DNA from: Bordetella bronchialis
Lineage (GTDB): Bacteria; Pseudomonadota; Gammaproteobacteria; Burkholderiales; Burkholderiaceae_B
Length of the DNA: 64,000 bases
Direction of reading: 5' to 3'
Assembly (NCBI RefSeq): GCF_001676705.1
Contig: NZ_CP016170.1
Location: 5,084,001 to 5,148,000 of the forward strand
The position numbers and the translations under genes are program-made. Below are positions 36,405-46,156 of this stretch, one piece after another. The notes under the pieces were generated by a model. It was given only the letters and a program-made list of their open reading frames with translations. It ran no database searches and had not been told where the DNA came from. Within the stretch, counting starts at the first letter, position 1. Each line of letters begins with the position of its first letter.

Positions 36405-38330
36405 TCAGGAGGACTTTCTCACCCGCAAGTACCACTCGCAGAGCAGGCGGACCTGCTTTTCGGTGTAGCCTTTTTCCACCATGCGCTCCACAAAGCTCTG
36501 GTGCTTGCTCTTGTCCTCGGCAGACGCCTTGGCATTGAAGGAGATGACCGGCAGCAGGTCCTCGGTGTTCGAGAACATCTTCTTCTCGATCACCTCGCGC
36601 AGCTTCTCGTAGCTCGTCCAGGTCGGATTGCGGCCGCTGTTGTTGGCGCGTGCCCGCAGCACGAAGTTGACGATCTCGTTGCGGAAATCCTTGGGATTGG
36701 CGATCCCCGCCGGTTTCTCGATCTTCTCCAGTTCGTCGTTCAGGGCCGACCGGTCGAAACTTTCCCCCGTTTCCGGGTCCCGGAACTCTTCGTCCTGGAT
36801 CCAGCAGTCGGCGAAGGTGACGTAGCGGTCGAAGATGTTCTGCCCGTACTCGGAATAGGATTCCAGGTAGGCCGTCTGGATCTCCTTGCCGATGAATTCG
36901 GCGTAGCGCGGGGCCAGGTAGCCCTTGATGAACTCCAGGTAGCGGCGCCGCGTGTCTTCCGGGAAGTCCTCCCGGGCGATGCGCTGCTCCAGGACGTACA
37001 TCAGGTGGACGGGATTGGCCGCCACTTCCGTCTGGTCGTAGTTGAAGACGCTGGACAGGATCTTGTACGCGAACCGCGTGGAGACCCCGGTCATGCCTTC
37101 ATCCGTCCCTGCATAATCCTTGTACTCCTGCAGGGCCTTGGCCTTGGGATCCACGTCCTTCAGGCTTTCGCCGTCATAGACCCGCATCTTGGAATAGATG
37201 CTGGAATTCTCCGGCTCTTTCAGCCGCGTCAGGACCGAGAACTGGGCCATCATGTCCAGCGTACCCGGCGCGCAGGGGGCCTCGGCCAGCGAGCTGTTGT
37301 GCAGCAGCTTGCTGTAGATCTGGATTTCCTCGCTCACCTGCAGGCAGTAGGGCACCTTGACGATGTAGATACGATCCAGGAAGGCTTCGTTATGCCGGTT
37401 GTTGCGGAACGTCTGCCACTCGGACTCGTTGGAGTGCGCCAGGATGGCGCCGTTGAAGGGAATGGCGGAAAAACCTTCCGTCCCCTTGAAGTTGCCCTCC
37501 TGCGTGGCCGTCAGCAGGGGATGCAGCATCTTGATCGGCGCCTTGAACATTTCCACGAATTCCAGCAGGCCCTGATTCGCCAGGCACAGGCCGCCGGAAT
37601 AGCTGTAGGCATCCGGATCGTCCTGGGAATAGCGGTCCAGCTTGCGGATATCCACCTTGCCGACCAGCGAGGAAATGTCCTGGTTGTTTTCGTCGCCCGG
37701 CTCGGTTTTGGCGATGGCGATCTGCCGCAGGACGGACGGATTAAGGCGCACGACCCGGAATTGCGAGATGTCGCCGTCATACTCCTTGAGGCGCTTGACG
37801 GCCCAGGGGGACATGATGCCGGACAGATAACGGCGTGGAATGCCGTAATCCTGCTCCAGCTGGTCGCCGAAGCGGGTGGGGTTGAACAGGCCCAGCGGCG
37901 TCTCGTTTACCGGCGAGCCTTTCAGGCAGTAGATCGGATAGGTCTCCATGAGCGTTTTCAGGCGCTCCGCGATGGAGGATTTTCCGCCCCCCACCGGGCC
38001 CAGCAGATAAAGGATCTGCTTGCGTTCTTCCAGGCCCTGGGCGGCATGCTTGAAGAAGGACACGATCTGCGAGATCACGTCCTCCATGCCGAAGAATTCC
38101 TTGAAGGCGGGGTAACGGCGGATCAATCGATTGGAGAACAGGCGGGACAGCCGCGGGTCGTTGCGCGTATCGACGATTTCCGGGTCACCGATCGCAGCAA
38201 GCATCCGTTCCGCGGGGCTGGCATATGCCATCGGATCGCGCTTGCACAGGTTCAGATATTCCTCGAGCGAGAGCTCGGTTTCCTGATCCCGCGCGTACTG
38301 CGACTTAAAGCCTTCGACGATGTTCAGCAT
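36405..38330 (-). CDS. prkA: PrkA/YeaG serine protein kinase
   Basis: 641-residue PrkA-family protein combining an AAA+ domain (Walker A GPVGGGKSS at 111-119) with a C-terminal kinase-related PrkA domain. The start YARDQETELSLEEYLNLCKRDPMAYASPAERML and the FGMEDVISQIVSFFKHAAQGLEERKQILYLLG segment are nearly invariant in the family. Autophosphorylating or AAA+ protease-like activity has been reported for members in other bacteria. First gene of the operon, with a 291-bp AT-richer region upstream. Confidence 0.95.
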   Translation of the reverse strand: MLNIVEGFKSQYARDQETELSLEEYLNLCKRDPMAYASPAERMLAAIGDPEIVDTRNDPRLSRLFSNRLIRRYPAFKEFFGMEDVISQIVSFFKHAAQGLEERKQILYLLGPVGGGKSSIAERLKTLMETYPIYCLKGSPVNETPLGLFNPTRFGDQLEQDYGIPRRYLSGIMSPWAVKRLKEYDGDISQFRVVRLNPSVLRQIAIAKTEPGDENNQDISSLVGKVDIRKLDRYSQDDPDAYSYSGGLCLANQGLLEFVEMFKAPIKMLHPLLTATQEGNFKGTEGFSAIPFNGAILAHSNESEWQTFRNNRHNEAFLDRIYIVKVPYCLQVSEEIQIYSKLLHNSSLAEAPCAPGTLDMMAQFSVLTRLKEPENSSIYSKMRVYDGESLKDVDPKAKALQEYKDYAGTDEGMTGVSTRFAYKILSSVFNYDQTEVAANPVHLMYVLEQRIAREDFPEDTRRRYLEFIKGYLAPRYAEFIGKEIQTAYLESYSEYGQNIFDRYVTFADCWIQDEEFRDPETGESFDRSALNDELEKIEKPAGIANPKDFRNEIVNFVLRARANNSGRNPTWTSYEKLREVIEKKMFSNTEDLLPVISFNAKASAEDKSKHQSFVERMVEKGYTEKQVRLLCEWYLRVRKSS

Positions 38331-38621
38331 TGGGATACCTCCAACAACATCAGAAAAGGGCTAGCCGTCCGTCATCCCCATTGTGTGCCCTATTTGGCTC
38401 CGTGTCGCCAGTGGTGTTCAGCGGATACAGATTCATGGTGATGCTATGTTGCTTTCCCCACACACAGCAATCGCAACGGTATTACGGCCATACGATTTAG
38501 TCCTACGCAAACCAAGCAAGTTCCGTTCGCGAAGGCGTTTGAAATAGCTTTTGGAAAGGTCCTTTGTTTCTCCGGCGGAGCCGAATAACCATCGCGATAA
38601 CGTCGGGATTGCGCGGCCCGT
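38331..38621. other. Intergenic region upstream of prkA
   Basis: 291 bp without a gene, noticeably richer in A+T than the flanks. It must hold the prkA promoter (minus strand) and the end of ribE transcription. I looked for a sigma-54 site, known for enterobacterial yeaG, but the best candidate (TGGCC...TTGC) has the wrong spacing by 3 bp. No strong terminator was found. Confidence 0.5.
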
Positions 38622-39263
38622 TCAAGCTGCCTGCGGACGGCCAGCCACATCGGACACCTGCATCATTCGTTCGACGTATCGCGCGATCGTATCGATCTCC
38701 AAGTTAACTTTGTCGCCTACGTTTACGTTACGCAACGTGGTCATGTTTTGGGTATGGGGAATTACGTTAATGGTGATCTCACTACCCTCCACACCATCTT
38801 GTACGCCGTTCACTGTAAGGCTGATGCCATTAACCGTAACAGAGCCTTTGTAGGCCAGATATTTGGCCATTTCCTTCGGCGCGCGGATGATAAGCTCCCG
38901 CGATTCACCTACCGGCGCGTAGCGGACAACAACCCCAAGGCCGTCCACGTGGCCCGATACCAGATGTCCACCCAAGGCATCGCCGACACGCAGCGATTTT
39001 TCCAGATTGACCTCGCCTTCACGATCGAGGCCGACGGTGCGCCGGAGGCTTTCGCGCGAAATGTCTATTTCGAAGCTATTGGCTTCCAGCGCAACGACGG
39101 TCATGCAGGCACCCTGGACGGCGATGGAATCGCCCAACTGGACGTCTGACAGGCCGAGGTTTCCCGCATCGATGCGCACCCGGATACCACCACCGCCATC
39201 ATGGGCTTCATGGGGTTGAACGCGCACGATACGGCCGACGGCCGTGACGATGCCGGTGAACAT
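38622..39263 (-). CDS. ribE: Riboflavin synthase alpha chain
   Basis: 213-residue enzyme that dismutates two 6,7-dimethyl-8-ribityllumazine molecules to riboflavin. Two similar barrels are visible: MFTGIVTAVGRI with DSIAVQGACMTV and LGGHLVSGHVDG, then GSVTVNGISLTVNGV. The invariant MFTGI start fixes ATG 39263, preceded by AGGAG. Gene order ribD-ribE with nrdR and glyA is typical of betaproteobacteria. No FMN riboswitch is visible in the 150-bp upstream gap. Confidence 0.95.
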   Translation of the reverse strand: MFTGIVTAVGRIVRVQPHEAHDGGGGIRVRIDAGNLGLSDVQLGDSIAVQGACMTVVALEANSFEIDISRESLRRTVGLDREGEVNLEKSLRVGDALGGHLVSGHVDGLGVVVRYAPVGESRELIIRAPKEMAKYLAYKGSVTVNGISLTVNGVQDGVEGSEITINVIPHTQNMTTLRNVNVGDKVNLEIDTIARYVERMMQVSDVAGRPQAA

Positions 39264-39414
39264 AGAAAACGCTCCTGAAGATGTTGGACTACACGGATAT
39301 CGGCGCCGTCGGCAGACCCTGCGCATACGGCGGGCCCAAGGCGGCGGATGGGGATAGGATACGCGCTCCGCGCAGAGCAGGGGCGCTATGGGAATAACCT
39401 GAACGTATAAGGCT

Positions 39415-40554
39415 TCAACGCGGGTTGGCAGCAGCCATCAGCGTCTGCCAACGGTCGGCGAAGCGCCCGCGCAGGCGCACGTCCGGGCCCAGCGGCGCCA
39501 CGTCGATGAATTCGAACCGGCGCGCGGCATCCAGGTGGGTAAGCATGGGCAGCTTTACCATGCCCAAGGCGTCCCCGAGCAATACGGGCGCGACATAGGC
39601 CAGGATCTCATCCACGCAGTCGGCGGACAACAAGGCGCCGGACAGGCCCGCGCCGGCCTCGACGTGTACCTCGTTGATATGCTGGCGCGCCATCCATCGC
39701 ATCATGGCCGGCAGGTCCACCCGCCCCGGCTCGGCGCCAGGCAACACAATCACGCGTGCATTGCGCCGCGCCAGCCGCTCGGCCTTGACGGGATCTTCGT
39801 GCGCGGTGAAGACCCAGACTTCCTCGCCGTCGAACAGGCGGGCGCTTTCGGGAATCTGCAGGCGGCCATCCACGACGGCCTTGCGCGGCTGCCGCGGCAC
39901 GGGGACGTCCCGCACGGTCAGCCGGGGATCGTCCTTCAGTACGGTGCCCATGCCGGTAAGAACGACGTCCGCGCGCGCGCGCCAGGCATGTCCATCGGCG
40001 CGGGCCTGCGGGCCCGTAATCCATTGCGACATTCCGTTATGCAGCGCACTGCGGCCGTCCAGCGAGGCCGCCATCTTCAGCCATACCCAGGGGCTGCCCC
40101 TGCTCATCCTGGCCGCGAAACCGGCATTCAAGGCCAAGGCCTCCGGCAGGCAGACACCTGTCGCGACGGGAATGCCCGCGGCGCGCAAGCGGGCCAGGCC
40201 CGCGCCATTGACCTGCGGATTGGGGTCGCCCATGGCGACCACCACCCGGCCCGGCGAAGCCGCGACGACGGCATCCGCGCAGGGCGGGGTACGTCCGAAA
40301 TGGCTGCAGGGCTCCAGTGTGACGTAAAAAGTGGCGCCCACGACGGATTCGCCGCGGGCGGCGGCATCGCGCAGGGCGCAGATTTCCGCGTGAGGACCGC
40401 CAGGCGGCTGCGTGGCGCCTTCGCCCAGGATGCGTCCGTCGCGCACGATGACGCAGCCGACGCGGGGATTGGGGGCGGTGGTATGAAGCACCCGGCCCGC
40501 CAGCTCCAGCGCGTGGCGCATCCAGTGTCGATCCTGGTCCGCGCTCGCAGGCAC
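39415..40554 (-). CDS. ribD: Bifunctional riboflavin deaminase/reductase RibD (GTG start)
   Basis: 379-residue protein with an N-terminal zinc deaminase (HAEICALRDAA and PCSHFGRTPPC ligands) and a C-terminal NADPH-dependent reductase (from about 145, WVWLKMAASLDGRSALHNGMSQWI). It performs the second and third steps of riboflavin synthesis. The start is GTG 40554, 1 bp after the nrdR stop at 40556-40558, giving MPASADQDRHWMRHALELA; ATG 40521 is an alternative. The long upstream extension in the same frame is an nrdR antisense-frame artefact. Confidence 0.92.
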   Translation of the reverse strand: MPASADQDRHWMRHALELAGRVLHTTAPNPRVGCVIVRDGRILGEGATQPPGGPHAEICALRDAAARGESVVGATFYVTLEPCSHFGRTPPCADAVVAASPGRVVVAMGDPNPQVNGAGLARLRAAGIPVATGVCLPEALALNAGFAARMSRGSPWVWLKMAASLDGRSALHNGMSQWITGPQARADGHAWRARADVVLTGMGTVLKDDPRLTVRDVPVPRQPRKAVVDGRLQIPESARLFDGEEVWVFTAHEDPVKAERLARRNARVIVLPGAEPGRVDLPAMMRWMARQHINEVHVEAGAGLSGALLSADCVDEILAYVAPVLLGDALGMVKLPMLTHLDAARRFEFIDVAPLGPDVRLRGRFADRWQTLMAAANPR

Positions 40555-40555
40555 G

Positions 40556-41038
40556 TCAGGGCTCTTTGCGCAGCTTGCCGGACAACAGCGGACCCTGCAT
40601 TTCGCGGATCGCCTCGATGAATTCGCCGATGTCCTCGAAGCTGCGGTAGACGGAGGCAAACCGCACGTAGGCGACCTTGTCCAGCTTGCGCAGCTCCGTC
40701 ATCACCAGCTCGCCCACGTAGGCGGACGGGACTTCGCGCTTGCCGCTGGTCAGCAGGGCTTCCTCGATGCGGGCGACGGCCGCGTCGACGTCCTCCGTAC
40801 TGACGGGACGCTTGCGCAGCGCCAGGGACAGGCTGGCGCGCAGCTTGCCCTGGTCGTACTCGCTGCGGCTGCCGTTGCGCTTGACCACGGACGGCATGAC
40901 GAGTTCCACCCGTTCGTACGTGGTGAAGCGCTTATCGCAATGCTGGCAACGCCGGCGCCGGCGGATGGTTTCGCCCTCTTCCAGTACCCGGCTATCGATA
41001 ACCTGGGTATCGGCGTGGCCGCAAAAAGGACAACGCAC
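40556..41038 (-). CDS. nrdR: Transcriptional repressor NrdR
   Basis: 160-residue regulator of ribonucleotide reductase genes. A zinc ribbon with Cys3, Cys6, Cys31, Cys34 ([17 protein letters not shown]) is followed by the ATP-cone domain ([30 protein letters not shown]). It binds NrdR boxes according to ATP/dATP state. No nrd genes lie in the window. Located between glyA (36 bp away) and ribD (1-bp gap), the conserved betaproteobacterial order. Confidence 0.96.
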   Translation of the reverse strand: MRCPFCGHADTQVIDSRVLEEGETIRRRRRCQHCDKRFTTYERVELVMPSVVKRNGSRSEYDQGKLRASLSLALRKRPVSTEDVDAAVARIEEALLTSGKREVPSAYVGELVMTELRKLDKVAYVRFASVYRSFEDIGEFIEAIREMQGPLLSGKLRKEP

Positions 41039-41074
41039 CGTGTTCCCCCGCTAGAGCCCGTGATGGCCGGCCGT

Positions 41075-42319
41075 TCAGCCGTAGACCGGCAGACGGGAGG
41101 TCAAGGCGTCGACGCGTTCGCGCACCGCCGCGATGTTCGCTTCGTTGCGCGGGTCGTCCAGCACGTCCGCGATCAGGTTGGCGGTCAGCTCGGTTTCCGC
41201 TTCCTTGAAACCCCGGGTGGTGATGGCCGGCGTGCCCAGGCGGATGCCGCTGGTCACGAAGGGCTTTTCGGGATCGTTGGGGATGGCGTTCTTGTTGACG
41301 GTGATATGGGCCTGGCCCAGCACGGCTTCGGCTTCCTTGCCCGTGATGCCCTTGGCGCGCAGGTCCACCAGCATGACGTGGCTTTCGGTGCGGCCGGACA
41401 CGATGCGCAGGCCCCGCTTGACCAGGGTTTCCGCCAGCACCTTGGCGTTCTTGGCGACCTGGTGGGCGTAATCCCGGAATTCGGGCTGCAGGGCTTCCTT
41501 GAAGGCCACTGCCTTGGCGGCGATGACGTGCATCAGCGGACCGCCCTGGATACCGGGGAAAATCGCCGAATTGACGGCTTTTTCGAACTCCGCCTTCATC
41601 ATGATGACGCCGCCGCGCGGACCGCGCAGCGATTTGTGCGTGGTGGAGGTGACGAAATCGGCATGCGGGACCGGATTGGGATAGGCGCCGCCGGCGACCA
41701 GCCCCGCATAGTGGGCGATGTCCACCATGAACAGCGCGCCATTGTCCCGGGCGATGCGGGCCATGCGCTCGAAGTCGATGTGCAGGCTGTAGGCCGAGGC
41801 GCCCGCCACGATCAGCTTGGGCTTGTGCTCCTGGGCCAGGGCTTCGACCTTGCCGTAATCCAGGACCTCGTCGGCATCCAGGCCGTAGGGCAGGAAGTTG
41901 TACAGCTTGCCCGACGCATTGACCGACGCGCCATGCGTCAGGTGGCCGCCTTCGGCCAGGCTCATGCCCAGCACGGTATCGCCCGGCTTGAGGACGGCCA
42001 TGTAGACGCCCTGGTTGGCCTGCGAGCCGGAATTGGGCTGCACGTTGGCCGCCTCGGCGCCGAACAGTTGCTTCAGGCGGTCGATGGCCAGCTGTTCCAC
42101 GATGTCGACGAACTCGCAGCCGCCGTAATACCGCTTGCCGGGATAGCCTTCCGCATACTTGTTCGTCAGCTGCGTGCCCTGGGCCTGCATGACGGCGGGG
42201 CTGGCATAGTTTTCCGACGCGATCAGCTCGATATGCTGTTCCTGGCGGTGGTTTTCCTTCTGGATGGCGGCCCAGACTTCTTCGTCTACCTGGGAGATGG
42301 TGCGGGTACGGTCGAACAT
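41075..42319 (-). CDS. glyA: Serine hydroxymethyltransferase
   Basis: 414-residue PLP enzyme interconverting serine and glycine with tetrahydrofolate, the main one-carbon source. The PLP lysine is in the signature [20 protein letters not shown]-terminal [15 protein letters not shown] and the [19 protein letters not shown] loop are intact. ATG 42319 is preceded by GGAACC-type purines. First gene of glyA-nrdR-ribD-ribE. Confidence 0.97.
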   Translation of the reverse strand: MFDRTRTISQVDEEVWAAIQKENHRQEQHIELIASENYASPAVMQAQGTQLTNKYAEGYPGKRYYGGCEFVDIVEQLAIDRLKQLFGAEAANVQPNSGSQANQGVYMAVLKPGDTVLGMSLAEGGHLTHGASVNASGKLYNFLPYGLDADEVLDYGKVEALAQEHKPKLIVAGASAYSLHIDFERMARIARDNGALFMVDIAHYAGLVAGGAYPNPVPHADFVTSTTHKSLRGPRGGVIMMKAEFEKAVNSAIFPGIQGGPLMHVIAAKAVAFKEALQPEFRDYAHQVAKNAKVLAETLVKRGLRIVSGRTESHVMLVDLRAKGITGKEAEAVLGQAHITVNKNAIPNDPEKPFVTSGIRLGTPAITTRGFKEAETELTANLIADVLDDPRNEANIAAVRERVDALTSRLPVYG

Positions 42320-42623
42320 GGAGGTTCCTGAACGGAGTCAAAAAGCGGGAAACGCGGATTGTCCATAGTTTACCGTGCGCTTACGGCGCATTTCCCCCGG
42401 TTGACGGGCTGGAAGTGCCCTGCGGAGCATTTTCCGCGGGGAAGGCGCCAGCGCGGGAAAACCGGCTCATGCCAGCTTGAGCATCGTTCATCCTGCGGGG
42501 GCGGCATGGCGGCCGAAACGGCTTCGGCAAAAGACAGGGCGCCGCACAGGCGGCGCCCTTGGATGAGCCCGGATGCCGGCGGACGGGACGCCAGGGGCCC
42601 TGGCGGCGGCGTCCCGCCGGCCA
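42320..42623. other. Intergenic region between glyA and the YbhB-like gene
   Basis: 304 bp containing no gene. The right half carries the minus-strand terminator at 42536-42559 for the YbhB-like gene; the left part next to glyA must contain the glyA promoter. I see nothing else I can support. Confidence 0.55.
42536..42559 (-). terminator. Terminator of the YbhB-like gene
   Basis: 10-bp perfect stem AGGGCGCCGC / GCGGCGCCCT with a 4-nt loop; on the minus strand it is followed by GTCTTTTG. It lies about 65 bp downstream of the stop. Confidence 0.6.
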
Positions 42624-43277
42624 TCACGCCGAGGTCGTGCCGATGACCTTGGGAGCCAGGGCCGGGTTAAGGGTGTATGTCCCCGTGACGGATGCCTGCG
42701 CCAGGATCTTGCCCTGGATGGCGCTGAGCACCTGCTTGCCGTTGAACGTGCCTTCCACTTCCACCCGCGGGACGCTCAAGGCGTACAGGGTAAAGATGTA
42801 GTGGTGCACCAGCGCATCGTTCCACGGCGGGCAAGGGCCGTCGTAGCCAAAGTAGTCGCCGCTCATGTCGCGATCGGCGGCGAACCAGCCCGTGTAGTCG
42901 TTGATTCCCTGGCGGGCGTTGTGCGGCGCCAGCGGCCCGCCCTTGCCCCGAGGCGTAATACCGTTGGAAAAAGCGCCTTCCTCGATTTCGCGCATATCCG
43001 CAGGCAGGTCCACCAGCACCCAGTGGAAGAATTCCACGCGAGGCAGGTCCGCCGGCACGACGCGGCCTTCCTGGTTGACGTCGTCCGGCTTGCTGGGCAC
43101 GTCGGGGTCATGGCAGATCATGACGAAAGACTGGGTACCATCCGGCACGTCATCCCACGAGAACTGGGGATTGAAGTTATCGGCCAGCGCGACATGCGAC
43201 TGCGGGTCGATCCGCGCGAAGGCATAGCGCTCAGGGATGGACTCGTTATCGGAAAAAGACAAGCTCGCTAGCTTCAT
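42624..43277 (-). CDS. YbhB/YbcL-like PEBP-family protein
   Basis: 217-residue phosphatidylethanolamine-binding family protein, cytoplasmic. It shares the layout of the protein at 10088-10732: MKLASLSFSD, NFNPQFSWDDVPDG, ICHDPDVPSKPDD, FFHWVLVDLPADMREIEEGAFS, WNDALVHHYIFTLYALSVP and the TGTYTLNPAL end. ATG 43277 has AAAGGAGG 7 nt upstream. Its conserved start was used to fix the GTG start of the paralogue. Monocistronic; downstream terminator at 42536. Confidence 0.9.
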   Translation of the reverse strand: MKLASLSFSDNESIPERYAFARIDPQSHVALADNFNPQFSWDDVPDGTQSFVMICHDPDVPSKPDDVNQEGRVVPADLPRVEFFHWVLVDLPADMREIEEGAFSNGITPRGKGGPLAPHNARQGINDYTGWFAADRDMSGDYFGYDGPCPPWNDALVHHYIFTLYALSVPRVEVEGTFNGKQVLSAIQGKILAQASVTGTYTLNPALAPKVIGTTSA

Positions 43278-43333
43278 GGCATGCCTCCTTTGCAAACTAA
43301 AAGGATGGGTCGTGGGCGACGCTGGAAAATTCC

Positions 43334-44563
43334 CTACGACGCCAAGGTAACACGCGCGAACTTCCGTTTTCCTACCTGGATCACGTAGACGCCCGCGGAC
43401 AATTGCAACGATTTGTCTTCCACCTTCTCGCCATTGACGCGGACACCTCCCTGTTCGACGTTGCGCTGTGCTTCGGCGCCCGATGCGGCCAGGCCCGCTT
43501 CACGCAGGACCTTCAGGATGCCGAGCGGGGCGCCGGCCACGGCGACCTCGGGCATGTCCTCGGGAATCGCCCCATCGCGGAAACGCGCCTCGAATTCGGC
43601 CAGGGCATCGCGGCCGGCCTGGACGCCGTGGAAACGCGCGACGATTTCCTGCGCCAGTTCCACCTTGGCATCGCGCGGGTTGCGGCCGGCATCGGTGGCC
43701 GCCTTCAAGGCGGCGATATCGTCCAGGGAACGGAAGGACAGCAGCTCGTAATACCGCCACATCAGCGTGTCCGAAATGGACATGAGCTTGCCGAACATCG
43801 AACCCGGCGACTCGGAGATGCCAATGTAATTGCCCTTGGACTTGGACATCTTCTCGACGCCGTCGGTGCCCTCGAGCAGCGGCATGGTCAGGATGCACTG
43901 GGGTTCCTGGCCGTACTCCTTTTGCAGCTCGCGGCCCACGAGCAGGTTGAACTTCTGGTCCGTGCCGCCGAGCTCCAGGTCGGATTTCAGGGCCACGGAG
44001 TCATAGCCCTGCATCAGGGGATACAGGAATTCGTGCACCGAGATGGGGATGCCGCCCTTGAAGCGCTTGGTGAAATCCTCGCGCTCCATCATCCGCGCCA
44101 CGGTATAGCGGGAGGCCAGCTGGATCATGCCGCGGGCGCCGAGAGGGTCCGACCATTCGGAGTTGTAGCGGACCTCCGTGCGGGCCGGGTCCAGCACCAG
44201 GCTGGCCTGAGCGTAATACGTTTTCGCGTTCGCCTCGATCTGCTCCCGCGTCAAAGGGGGACGGGTGCTGTTGCGTCCACTGGGGTCGCCGATCATGGAG
44301 GTGAAGTCGCCAATCAGGAAGATCACCGTATGGCCAAGGTCCTGCAGCTGCCGCATTTTGTTCAGCACGACCGTATGGCCCAGGTGGATATCGGGCGCGG
44401 TGGGGTCCAGGCCGAGCTTGATGCGCAGCGGTACGCCGGTGGCCCGGCTGCGCGCCAGCTTGCGGACGAATTCGGACTCGACGAGCAATTCGTCGCAGCC
44501 GCGCTTGGCGATGCGCAGGTCGGCCTCGACCTCGGGGGTAATGGGAGCTTCGGATTGGGGCAT
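43334..44563 (-). CDS. tyrS: Tyrosyl-tRNA synthetase
   Basis: 409-residue class I synthetase charging tRNA-Tyr. The HIGH-type motif is DIHLGHT, and KMSKS appears as KMSKSKGN; the C-terminal S4 RNA-binding domain ([26 protein letters not shown]) is present. ATG 44563 starts [19 protein letters not shown]; the extra 17 codons of the open frame lack a ribosome site. Divergent from the M23 endopeptidase gene. Confidence 0.96.
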   Translation of the reverse strand: MPQSEAPITPEVEADLRIAKRGCDELLVESEFVRKLARSRATGVPLRIKLGLDPTAPDIHLGHTVVLNKMRQLQDLGHTVIFLIGDFTSMIGDPSGRNSTRPPLTREQIEANAKTYYAQASLVLDPARTEVRYNSEWSDPLGARGMIQLASRYTVARMMEREDFTKRFKGGIPISVHEFLYPLMQGYDSVALKSDLELGGTDQKFNLLVGRELQKEYGQEPQCILTMPLLEGTDGVEKMSKSKGNYIGISESPGSMFGKLMSISDTLMWRYYELLSFRSLDDIAALKAATDAGRNPRDAKVELAQEIVARFHGVQAGRDALAEFEARFRDGAIPEDMPEVAVAGAPLGILKVLREAGLAASGAEAQRNVEQGGVRVNGEKVEDKSLQLSAGVYVIQVGKRKFARVTLAS

Positions 44564-44631
44564 ATTGAGGGACGGCTTAACCCGCCCGGACGATGACAAG
44601 GAGGTAAAAAGCACAAAAGTTGTCGAAAATT

Positions 44632-44648
44632 CTAGCCGAATCGGCTAG
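44632..44648. promoter_or_regulatory. Palindrome in the tyrS / M23 divergent promoter region
   Basis: CTAGCCGA-A-TCGGCTAG is a perfect inverted repeat with 8-bp arms and a single central base. It overlaps a TAGAAT -10 element for tyrS on the minus strand (44629-44634). It could be an operator shared by both genes; no protein is known to me for this sequence. Confidence 0.5.
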
Positions 44649-44711
44649 GATACCGCCCTAATCATACGCAACTGTCATAGGGGGCACCGTGGCCCCAGGG
44701 TTTTTCACAAG

Positions 44712-46130
44712 ATGACTACAGGGTCCAAAGAAACCGGGACCGGCGGCCCGCTATCCGCTGCGCTCCCCACCCTGCCCGATTCCGCATTCCCCTCCCGCCG
44801 TTCCAGAATCCTCCGCGCGGCCGCGCTCGCCACCGCGCTGGGCCTGTTCGCCGCTGCCGCCGCCGTCGGTATGGTGCAGCATCCGGACGCCGCCGATCTA
44901 CCGCCCACGCGGACGATAGAAAAGGTGATGGCACTGTCGCCGGACGATTACCAGGTCAGCGACGGGTCTTCCGCCCCCTTTATCAACGAGACGCGCATCC
45001 GGCGCGGCGATACGCTGGCGGCCGTGCTGCAGCGCCTGCATCTGGACAGCGATGCCCTGCAGGCTTTCCTGACGCACGACCCCAGCGCCCGCAGCATCTA
45101 CAAGTTGTACCCGGGGCGCTCGGTACAGGCGGCCACCGACGGCGACGGCAATCTGGTATGGCTGCGCTACATCCACACGCCGGGAAATGAATCGGATGGG
45201 CAGATCGTCACGCGGTTCCTGGAGGTCAAACCCAAGGCCGATGGCTACGCCGCCCAGGAAATGACCGAAGACACGGACCGCCAGGTCCGCGTGGCCATGG
45301 GCACCATCGAGTCCTCCTTGTTCGCCGCCACCGATGCGGCGGGCATTCCGGATTCCATCACCCTGCAGATGGCCGATATCCTGGGCGCCAAGATCGACTT
45401 CCTGCGCAGCCTGCGCCAGGGCGACCAGTTCCGCGTGGTGTACGAAACGCGCTCGCACGACGGCCGCTACGCCGGCGCCGGCCGGGTGCTGGCGCTGGAA
45501 TTCCAGAACCAGGGCAAGCTGTACACGGCGGTATGGTTCACGCCGCCGGGCGGCGGCACGGGTTCGTACTATGACTTCGACGGCATGAGCCTGCGCGGCG
45601 CCTTCCTGCGCACCGCGCTGAAGTTCAGCCGTATCAGCTCGACTTTCGGCATGCGCATGCACCCCATCCACAAGACGTGGACGGGGCACAAGGGCGTCGA
45701 CTACGCGGCGCCCACCGGTACGCCCATCCACAGCACCTCGGATGGCGAAGTGGAGTTCGCCGGCGTGCAAAGCGGCTATGGCAATGTGGTGATCGTCAAG
45801 CACGACAACAAGTTCTCTACCCTGTACGCGCATCAAAGCCGTATCGCGCCCGGCATCCGCAAAGGCGTGCGCGTCGCGCAGGGCGAAGTCATCGGCTATG
45901 TCGGGCAGACCGGCTGGGCCACCGGCCCGCATCTGCACTATGAGTTCCGCATCAACGACAAGCCGGTGGACCCGCTGTCCGTCGACCTGCCGGTCGCCCA
46001 GGCGCTGGAAGGCAAGGACAAGACCGCCTTTGCCCAGGAAACCGGCGTCTACAAGCAGCAGCTGAACATGCTGGCGCAGTTCCAGCAATCCATGCCCGGC
46101 ACCACGCTGGCCAGCGCGGCCGGCAACTGA
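44712..46130 (+). CDS. M23 family peptidoglycan endopeptidase (MepM-like)
   Basis: 472-residue cell-wall hydrolase. A hydrophobic N-terminal anchor (AAALATALGLFAAAAAVGMV, about 35-55) is followed by an OapA/LysM-like domain (RGDTLAAVLQRLHLDSDALQAFL) and a C-terminal M23 zinc domain with ligands in GMRMHPIHKTWTGHKGVDY (H...D) and GPHLHYEF (HxH). It cleaves D,D-crosslinks in peptidoglycan. anmK follows after 26 bp, so cell-wall cutting and muropeptide recycling genes are paired. It diverges from tyrS. Confidence 0.93.
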   Translation: MTTGSKETGTGGPLSAALPTLPDSAFPSRRSRILRAAALATALGLFAAAAAVGMVQHPDAADLPPTRTIEKVMALSPDDYQVSDGSSAPFINETRIRRGDTLAAVLQRLHLDSDALQAFLTHDPSARSIYKLYPGRSVQAATDGDGNLVWLRYIHTPGNESDGQIVTRFLEVKPKADGYAAQEMTEDTDRQVRVAMGTIESSLFAATDAAGIPDSITLQMADILGAKIDFLRSLRQGDQFRVVYETRSHDGRYAGAGRVLALEFQNQGKLYTAVWFTPPGGGTGSYYDFDGMSLRGAFLRTALKFSRISSTFGMRMHPIHKTWTGHKGVDYAAPTGTPIHSTSDGEVEFAGVQSGYGNVVIVKHDNKFSTLYAHQSRIAPGIRKGVRVAQGEVIGYVGQTGWATGPHLHYEFRINDKPVDPLSVDLPVAQALEGKDKTAFAQETGVYKQQLNMLAQFQQSMPGTTLASAAGN

Positions 46131-46156
46131 AGCCGGCGGACCATCGGGGCAGGCCC

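Noticed and set aside
38400..38560. Sigma-54 promoter for prkA (TGGCC...TTGC on the minus strand)
   Set aside because: The distance between the GG and GC dinucleotides is 13 rather than 10 bp.
39264..39414. FMN riboswitch for ribE
   Set aside because: The gap is short and shows none of the conserved RFN-element stems; riboflavin genes here are part of the glyA-nrdR-ribD order.
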